A DNA stretch of 44,795 bases from Perkinsus chesapeaki. Lineage: Eukaryota; Perkinsozoa; Perkinsida; Perkinsidae. The stretch is taken from assembly GCA_013115145.1 (NCBI GenBank), contig JAAPAO010000176.1, positions 4,742 to 49,536 on the forward strand. The letters are read 5' to 3'. The translations under genes and the position numbers were made by a program. The notes under the pieces are model-generated. The model was given only the letters and a program-made list of their open reading frames with translations. It searched no databases and had not been told where the DNA came from. Numbering within the stretch: position 1 is the stretch's first letter; every line of letters begins with the position of its first letter. Positions 37,570 to 44,795 of this stretch are shown here, piece after piece.

Positions 37570-38130
37570 GAGTGGGTGAAAGCCCATAATGGCTCAATAG
37601 GGAAGAACGATATAGCAGACACCCTTGCGAGGCTAGGAGGCATTAGCAGCAGCAGCAGCAGAAGAAGAAGGTCCAAGAAAACAACAAGAGTAGGAATTCC
37701 CGAACCCTTCACCCCCGCCGCCGTCTAAGAACGTTCACGGTGCACTGGACGAACGAAAAAGACACCAACTGTCGGTACTGTGGTAGTAAGGAGAACGAAA
37801 CAACGGTACACCTTCATCAGTGTACTACCTGGAGTAAATGGAGAGACCGCTGGAGACCTGGCTGACAGTTGCTCTAAAACTAACCAAGAGCAACCTTATG
37901 ACCCGGCGAGGCCTCGCTTGGTATGCCTCGGTATTTGATCCTAGGAGGGGGTCTGGGTCTGGCACGCCTTCTCGATTTCGGGTTTAACATACCAGCCTGC
38001 TAACTGGCTCGTTTAAGGCTGCTGCTCAGCCTTAAGCTTAAGGTGCAGCGGCGGCCATACTCCTATACTGGCGGCACTCTCCTGCTACTGCTGCTGCTGC
38101 TGACTGGTGAAAGGGGGCAGAGAAGGGCTG
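37570..38130 (+). mobile_element. 3' remnant of a non-LTR retrotransposon (LINE)
   Basis: A GC-richer block after the IQ gene stop. The frame from 37570 reads EWVKAHNGSIGKNDIADTLA, matching the C-terminal motif of RNase H (H-x-G-x-x-G-N-x-x-AD-x-LA). It stops near 37725. In the next frame comes TVHWTNEKDTNCRYCGSKEN and then TTVHLHQCTTW, the C-x2-C...H...C zinc knuckle found at the end of many LINE ORF2 proteins, closing at a TGA at 37863-37865. The two pieces are in different frames, so the copy is broken, and the reverse transcriptase core is absent. The 3' part to about 38130 is non-coding and ends in a CTG run. It lies between the IQ gene and the ankyrin-PZP gene without disrupting either. 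Confidence 0.75.
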
Positions 38131-38175
38131 ATGCACTATAGTTATTATGTTATATAGTTTTTTCTCTTTATTATT

Positions 38176-41100
38176 ATGGTATTAGCTGGTAATGATCGTC
38201 GAGCGTATGATGAACTGTTAAAAGGGGAAATAGGACATTTTCGTAGCGAAGTTGGTTTAGATAATAGAATGGATATGGTATCATCAAATTGGTTACCAAT
38301 GTAACAACGATAAAAACAATAATAACATTATCACAAGATCATCCTTTTACTGATTATTATTAGATTCCTCTATTATACAACTGATAGATTATTCAAAACT
38401 GGATTTCAGAAGAAATTAGCAATAATAACACTTAAAGAATTAGTTAAATTACCGTACGCTAATCCACATTATATATGTAATAATAATAATAATAACTATT
38501 ACTACTACTGGTTATAGTGCCAATAACAAAAAGAAGAAGTGAAACAACAACAACAACACCTATACAATTAGCTGTATCATCTATTGACGGTGAATATGGT
38601 ATTGAAGCCCTAAAATGGTAGTAGTAATAATAATAGTGGTTATTGTTGTTGCTGTTGTTGTTATTGTTGTTGTTGTTGATATTAGTTTATTAAGTATAGA
38701 TGGTTGTAAAGAACGTTGTGGAGTTATGGTAACATCTGATGGATATACAGCATTAGAAATAGCTAAGTTAAGGAATATACCAAAGATGATAGAATTATTA
38801 GTAATAATCATAATAATGAATAATAACTATTATTATTAATAATAATAGGATGAGTTGAATATGGGTAAACTATCAAGTAACAATAATATATTAAAGAGGA
38901 TATATAATAATAATACGAATAAAGACGAAGAACGACAAGAGCAGAAGCAGGAGGAGGAGGATGATGATGAGCAACCATATTATGATATAAATATGCGGGA
39001 TGATGATACACACAATGATAATATCAAAGATAATAATAATAATAACAAGTTACAACATAGAACGAGAACATCATCAACATCAACAATACTAGCAGATAGT
39101 AAGGACAATTAAAGTATATATTATTATATACAGTTATTAGATAACATCATTACAACAACAACACCATCATCAACTAGTAGAAGTAGGGTGACATCATCAT
39201 CATCATCATCACCATCGTATCAATATCGTAGTAGTGGTAGTAGTCTACACAGTTGTTGTATATGTAAAGATGATGATGATAATAATAATAATACTTATAA
39301 TGGGTAATTAATGATAATAATTATGATGATGATTATATTATTATATTATTTGTATGGTTAGGTTAGTAAAATGTGATAAATGCAATAGATATGCACATAA
39401 AACATGTTATAAAGGTTTTATTATCAAAGGTGGGTCGATGACACAAAAGGGACGGCGACACAATAAAACATCAACAACAACAAGAATATGTTTATCATGT
39501 CGAGCGGTAATAGCAATGATGATAGTGTATTATTGTTGTTATTGTTGTTGTAATAGGGTTCATCATTACCATTCAAATGTGGTATTTGTAATATGGATGA
39601 TAATAAAGGTTCATTAATGGTATATAGAAGTGATTTACCTGGACAGTTTGTACATTTAAGATGTTCCTTATTTCTTAAACCAGATCGAGTAGTAGTCATT
39701 ATTATTAATAATAAATAATATGTTACTATAAATAATATAGTCAGTTACGGCAAGATGCTTTATATTCAAATGATAAACTGCAAATTATTGGCAATTTAGT
39801 TAAGATTGGCCGTCGTAGACATTGTTATATATGTTCTAAACCTGGAGGTGTAATAATTATTATTGTTATTTTATCCTACTACTACCACTACTACTTGTTA
39901 TTTAGTTTCGGTGTGGTTATCCTGGTTGTAGTGTACGTTATCACATAACTTGTCTTGATAATAATAATAATGATTGTTGTGGATATGGTGGATACAAAAG
40001 GATAATAAGAGGACCAGGAAAGAAGATAACAGTGAATAATAATATTGCGATGGAAAACTTCGAAAGAATGACTAAATGTAGTCATTCATATTTGAGAATG
40101 TATTAACAATAATAATAATACTACCAAGTTGTTCTTGTTCTTGTTCTTGTTGTTGGTGTTATTATTTATTATTATGATTAGATATTGCTCAAGACATATT
40201 AATGATAATTTATGTATATGTGGCGAAAGGATAACAAATGATGATAAAGAAAATAATAGGACAATGGATTGCTCTCTAAAAGGTAATATGAAATTATAAT
40301 AATTTTGTTCTGTGTTATATTGAAATATATAATGTATTAATATAAAAACGGGGGCATGCTTTGGCTTTGGCAGGTAAAGGATGTGTATATGGTACATTAC
40401 ATAGAAAATGTATATTTAACAGAATGAACAAAGAAGAAGAAGAATTGGGAAAAGAAGGAGTCATAAATAATAGAGACGACGAACCATCTACAGCAGGCCC
40501 CTCCTCCTCCTGCAGCTGCAGCTGCTGTTGTCCTCATTGTAATGATTATTATTGAAGGAGTACTATTCAATATAATATTATTATTATTATTATCAGGTGA
40601 ATTTTGTATATCATCATCTGGTAAATTACCACTAGGTCCATGTTTAAAAACATGTATTTATTGTAATTATGCCTATCGTGATAGGTAATTAGGTTATTAC
40701 TACTACTACTACAATAGATGTGTATTATATCTCTGTTATTATTAGGATAATATCATCTGATGAAGAGTCTGATGGTGAAGAACTGGGAATAAATGATAAT
40801 ATACCTCATAAGGCTGTATTACCTAAACATAGACCTGCTAATGATAATAATAATAACACCATTAATAATGATAATAAGAGAAGGAAGATAACAACAACAA
40901 CGAGGGAAACAACTGAAGACAGAAAGATCGATATAGAACAGATTAATAACAAGAAGAGTAGCAGCAGCAGTATTGATGGAATTAATAATAATGTTGTAAA
41001 AAGCATCGTCGATGTAAAAGTATGTGAAGATAAAAGTTCATTAAAGGAATTAATAAAGGAATGTATTGATGAGGTTTTAGTAAGTTTTATTAATATTGTT

Positions 41101-41361
41101 GTTTTCCATTGTCATTGTCATACTTATTATTATTTTATATAGGTGCCTTGGTTATTAATTGATATATTACAAAGAAACTCAATAAATAATATTGATGATT
41201 TAATGGTATTCTTATCTACACCACGATTATCTTTTATAATACCAGAACGAATAAGACATGTAGTAACTAGCAATGAAAATCTATTAATGCTGCTGCTGCT
41301 GCTGATGATGGATGGATTATTATTAGGACCTCCAATACAAATGTACTACTATATTACATAA
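38176..41361 (+). CDS. Ankyrin plus PHD-zinc knuckle-extended PHD (PZP) protein, multi-exon
   Basis: A continuous frame across at least six short introns from ATG 38176 (MVLAGNDRRAYDELL). First comes an ankyrin-like pair: TPIQLAVSS...YGIEALKCLLSIDG and TSDGYTALEIAKLRNIPKMI (about 38550-38800). A charged linker follows (DEERQEQKQEEEDDDE). Then zinc fingers from 39245: SCCICKD, VKCDKCNRYAHKTCY and ICLSCRA (PHD); FKCGICNMDD and GQFVHLRCSLF (zinc knuckle); RRHCYICSKPGG and FRCGYPGCSVRYHITC (extended PHD). This PZP order is that of BRPF, JADE and AF10 proteins, nuclear readers of histone H3 tails. Further Cys clusters (CICGERI, CVYGTLHRKC, CPHC, CIYCNY) lie at 40190-40670, followed by a nuclear-signal-like NDNKRRKI and a C-terminal helical exon (WLLIDILQRNSINNIDDLM). 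It ends tail-to-tail with MEMO1, 166 bases apart. Confidence 0.7.
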
Positions 41362-41526
41362 AGAGGATGACGCCTGTGGTGAGTATGAAAATAAAGATCT
41401 TTAATGAATCTTATTATCTTTTACCACAATATTATCATTTTGTGTTGTAGTAGTATTATTATCATATTCGATATTAATATTATTAACAACAACTTATTAA
41501 TAATATATATAAGATACAATTATCAA

Positions 41527-43314
41527 TTATAAATACTTATTATTATTGTCATTATCTTCCTTTTCTACAACACCAGCCGCATATGCCACACAACTATCAT
41601 TACGACCTAATAATGATAATATTTAATAATAATATTAATAGTTAATTATCACTTGGCTTTGATGGTAGTATAGTTGATTGGTCATAACCTTTAAATGTAA
41701 TATCATATTGTTCATTAACATTTCTTAATGTTTCCAATAATACACTTATTGGATGTCTTCCGCATATGGTATTACCAGTAGTTTGTAAATATCTTGCATA
41801 CTTAATAATTATAATTATAATCATAATTATTATTACCTTTTAAATCCATCAAAATCTTGATTAGATATTAAAGCCATACCTTCACGATCCATTGCTTCTA
41901 TACCAGCATTAATAGGTTCAGTATCACCCTACTAATACTTCATAACAACAACAACAACTAATAATAATAATACTACTACTTACATTGAATACCATATCAT
42001 CCGGGAATGTATCCTGTAATAATAATAATATCATACTCTTGCTGCTGCTTCTAGTATTATTATTATTACTACCTTATCTGTTTGTAATTGAGTATATCTA
42101 AATCTTAAACCCCAATGACAGAAGTCGCTCGATATAACAAATAATGTACCTAATAATAATAATAATAATCTTGTTAATAATAATAATCTTGTTAATAATA
42201 CTATTTATTATAATCTATGTTATTATTATATAATATTACCTTCTTCTTTGAAATATTTAGCTAATAATCGACCAATAACTCTTTCAACATTTGCTGATAA
42301 TACCCCAACTATTATCGGTACTATAGTAACATCATGCTTAACACTCTATTACCAACATTCATAATCATATATATTATATACAATAATATTAATAATAATA
42401 ATGATATATTATTATTACTTGTCTATGTTTAAGTTGATGATATATTAATGGTAATTGCATTTCTATCGAATGTTCATCTTCATCCTATATAATAATAATA
42501 CATATTTTAACTACTACTACTTTATTATTATTATTCTATATCTATACATATTACTTCTTCTTTGCTAAATACAGTACCAAATTCGCTATCAGGTGTTTTT
42601 GATAAAGCTCTTAATTCTCCTAAGACCTCCTCATCTAATGGTAATGTGCCAAATCTAATCATCATAATCATAATCATCATCATTGATAATAATAATAATA
42701 GTACGGTGTGTCGTATTCTTTTATATTTGGATTTGGTAATGCACAATTATCCAAATAACGATGATGTGATGGTCCAAGTATGAATACTCTATTTACCTAT
42801 AATAATAGTATTATATATTATTATTATACCTACTACTACTGCAGCAGCAGCAGCTATTATATTATTATGGTATAATGTTATTATTACATTGTTAGATATT
42901 GCATTATAAGCACATGCTGCTACTTTACCACAATATCTATAACCTAACACCACCACCATCACGATCACCACCATCATTATTATCATCATCACGACGAACA
43001 ATATTATTATTATTATTACAGCATTCATTACCCGCATGAGGTGATATTATTGCTTTAGTTGATTTATTTGGTTTTGTTGATTCAACTAATGTAAAATAAT
43101 TATCTAATTCGGAGCTTAATCGTTTAGGATCATTATCATACCTAATAATTATAATACTTCCTTATTTGTACATAACAACAACAATGATGATAATTCAATC
43201 CTACTACTACTACTACTAGTACCATGTCCCTCCATGGGAGGCATCCCTTATCGTATAACACGTAGTAGTAGCGTTATTGTTATTGTTATTGTATCTATTG
43301 TTGTCATCACTCAT
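41527..43314 (-). CDS. MEMO1: MEMO1-family protein, multi-exon
   Basis: About nine exons read in one frame from ATG 43314 to a TAA at 41527; the first exons are 43314-43223, 43141-43032 and 42943-42888. Motifs in order: TIRDASHGGTWY at the N-terminus, AIISPHAGYRYCGKVAACAY, RVFILGPSHHRYLDNCAL, DTPFGTLPLDEEVLGEL, DEDEHSIEMQLPLIY, VTIVPIIVGVLS, LFVISSDFCHWGLRFRYT, NTICGRHPISVLLETL and NDSCVAYAAGVV. The proposed metal/active-site residues, His in SPHAG, His in GPSHH and Cys in TICGRHP, are all kept. MEMO proteins have a class III extradiol dioxygenase fold; in animals they bind copper or iron and influence cell motility and redox. The closer ATG at 43244 is in another frame and inside the first exon. 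Apart from an Asn-rich leader and tail the protein is standard. Confidence 0.93.
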
Positions 43315-43581
43315 GATTAATAATTTACAATTTACAATATTATCAAATAATAATAATACTAATACAAGTAGCACCACTCTAAACACAATAATAATTATGA
43401 TTAATGATAATGTTATTATTATATAATATTATAGTAATATTAAGTAACAGTATTAATATATAACGATTATATAACCACCACCACCTATATTATGATGATG
43501 ATATATTATCATTTATAATCATCGGTCATATTATACAATAATAATAATAATAATAATAATATTCCTCTTCCTCCTCCTCGA

Positions 43582-44795
43582 TCATCTTGGGTTATTATTA
43601 TTATTATTATCAATCCCCCCAGCTCCTCCTCCTCCTCCTCCTCCTTGTTGTTGTGGATGTGTACCCGTTACAACATGACAGAACTTATCAAATGTCATAC
43701 CTTCATGATGTGGATCAGTTATACCAGCCTAATGTTATTAATAATAATACTTTAATATTACATTATATTATTACATCTGTAAATATATCAATAAGATCAT
43801 CATCAGTTACTTCACTACCATCTGCATTAGATGTCATTCCCTCGTGTTTCAATACTTCTTTTAAACCTATTATTATTTTACAAATACTCTAATACCACAG
43901 CCACGGCGAGCAGGAGGTTGGCATTATTATTATTATTATTACCTTCAACTGTTATACGACCTTCACTGAAGACATCCAAACGTTTAAAGACCTCTTGTAA
44001 TTGTGTTGTATCAAACTTAATTCTATGTTCGCTCATAGCAGCCATAAAATCATTAAACCTGATACTGCTGATGCTGTCGTCGTCGTTATTATTACTTCTT
44101 ATTATTATTACCCTATAGTATCCTCACCACTCCTACCTAATGATCTTACTATATCATCAATATCATTTGATGTTACTTCATAACCCAATTGCTGCATACC
44201 TTGTACTAATTCATTGCCATCAATAAAACCATCACCATCTCTATCAACTGCCATAAATTTCTTGCGCATATCTTGTATTTGAAATTCAGTCAGTTCTTTA
44301 GCTAATAACTGAGAATAATATTACTAATAATAATACCATCATACTTAATATTTATTACTACCTGCAACACTGCCTGTTTTAATTTATTGTGTGAATGATA
44401 ATTTTTTAAACCTTCAAAAACTGAAACTGTTAATTGTGATTGGTGTCCATGTAATTGTGGTTTAAGAGGATCAAGGAACCATCTAATAATAATTATTATA
44501 ACTACTACTACTGCTAGATGCTGATGATGATGAATATTATTATTACTTATGTTTTAATGCTTCTGCTGCTGATAATCTACCTTTAGGTGGCGGTATTTTC
44601 CATTGTTTATTTAATAATCTTTTACATAGATCTTTAGCATCAACTGATAATCTATCCCACAAATGCGATGGATATTCTACTTCACCTAATAATTAATAAT
44701 AAAAATAATAATAATAGAGATAATAATAATAATAGAGATAATAATAATAATAGAGATAATAATAATAATAGAGATAATAATAATAATAGAGATAG
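43582..44795 (-). CDS. Calcium-dependent protein kinase (CDPK), 3' part
   Basis: The gene enters from the right edge; the start and most of the kinase lie outside. The first visible exon has EVEYPSHLWDRLSVDAKDLC, then KRLLNKQW and RLSAAEALKHKWF, the C-terminal lobe of a Ser/Thr kinase. It runs into a CDPK-type junction helix (FEGLKNYHSHNKLKQAVLQL) and a calmodulin-like domain. EF-hand 1 is canonical (DRDGDGFIDGNE). The second (LGRSGEDTIGFNDF), third (DVFSEGRITVE) and fourth (DPHHEGMTFDKF) lack several calcium ligands, so only the first surely binds calcium. The tail is Gln/Gly/Asn-rich and stops at TGA 43582-43584. Introns of about 45-80 nt separate the exons. CDPKs decode calcium signals in alveolates and plants. 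It is followed by MEMO1 on the same strand, 267 bases on. Confidence 0.92.
44696..44795. repeat. 18-bp tandem repeat at the right window edge
   Basis: Copies of an 18-bp unit (AGAG followed by TAA/AAT triplets) run to the last base. On the CDPK strand they lie inside the intron before the exon starting with GEVEYPSH, so they are intronic and may extend beyond the window. Confidence 0.9.

Noticed and set aside
44696-44795. CRISPR-like array from regularly spaced repeats
   Set aside because: Pure tandem units with no unique spacers, in an intron of a eukaryotic gene.

Overview
The window reads as nuclear DNA of a protist, most likely a perkinsozoan alveolate (Perkinsus or a close relative). 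The strongest evidence is a head-to-tail cluster of three genes at 20.1-24.6 kb: a plant-type FAE1-like 3-ketoacyl-CoA synthase and two cytochrome b5-fused front-end desaturases. To my knowledge this trio is the co-transcribed delta-8-pathway long-chain PUFA operon described from Perkinsus marinus. Other genes fit a flagellated, calcium-signalling alveolate: an androglobin/calpain-like protein, a leucine-rich-repeat protein with EF-hand-like tail, an IQ-motif protein and a CDPK. The host DNA is very AT-rich and full of AAT/ATC/CAG triplet runs. Almost every gene except the PUFA trio is cut by tiny introns of about 40-90 nt (typically GTAATA...TTATTAG). Most annotated genes were therefore assembled by following the reading frame across introns, and their exon edges are inferred unless stated.

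Layout. 0-0.13 kb: 30-bp tandem repeat. 0.15-5.9 kb (+): androglobin-like protein. 5.9-7.0 kb: intergenic. 7.0-9.26 kb: GC-richer DNA transposon with 200-bp inverted repeats, TA target duplication and an internally deleted DDE transposase. 9.6-11.5 kb (-): intact papain-family cysteine protease. 11.5-13.6 kb: mostly unexplained. 13.6-19.1 kb (+): LRR protein. 19.1-20.1 kb: GC-rich island with hairpins. 20.1-24.6 kb (-): PUFA cluster, each cistron preceded by the same AG|GCCCCTT acceptor-like motif. 25.1-28.1 kb (-): unrecognised protein made of two homologous modules. 28.6-32.5 kb (+): multi-pass membrane protein with a C-terminal START-like domain. 32.75-34.78 kb (+): GRC3/NOL9 polynucleotide kinase. 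35.0-37.5 kb (+): IQ-motif protein with one 1.18-kb intron that holds antisense coding-like sequence. 37.6-38.1 kb: 3' remnant of a LINE. 38.2-41.4 kb (+): ankyrin plus PHD/zinc-knuckle/extended-PHD (PZP) chromatin-reader-like protein. 41.5-43.3 kb (-): MEMO1. 43.6-44.8 kb (-): 3' part of a CDPK. 44.7-44.8 kb: 18-bp tandem repeat inside a CDPK intron.

How the parts relate. The PUFA cluster is the only clear functional unit: the ketoacyl synthase elongates a C18 acyl chain and the two desaturases then insert front-end double bonds. The other genes are housekeeping, signalling or flagellar and look independent. GC-richer islands (transposon, LINE remnant, 19.2-20.07 kb island) stand out against the AT-rich host background and mark insertions or material of different history. 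The most novel-looking items are the conserved motif in front of all three intronless PUFA cistrons, the two-module repeat protein with a possible third copy nested in another gene's intron, and the ankyrin-PZP and membrane-START domain combinations.
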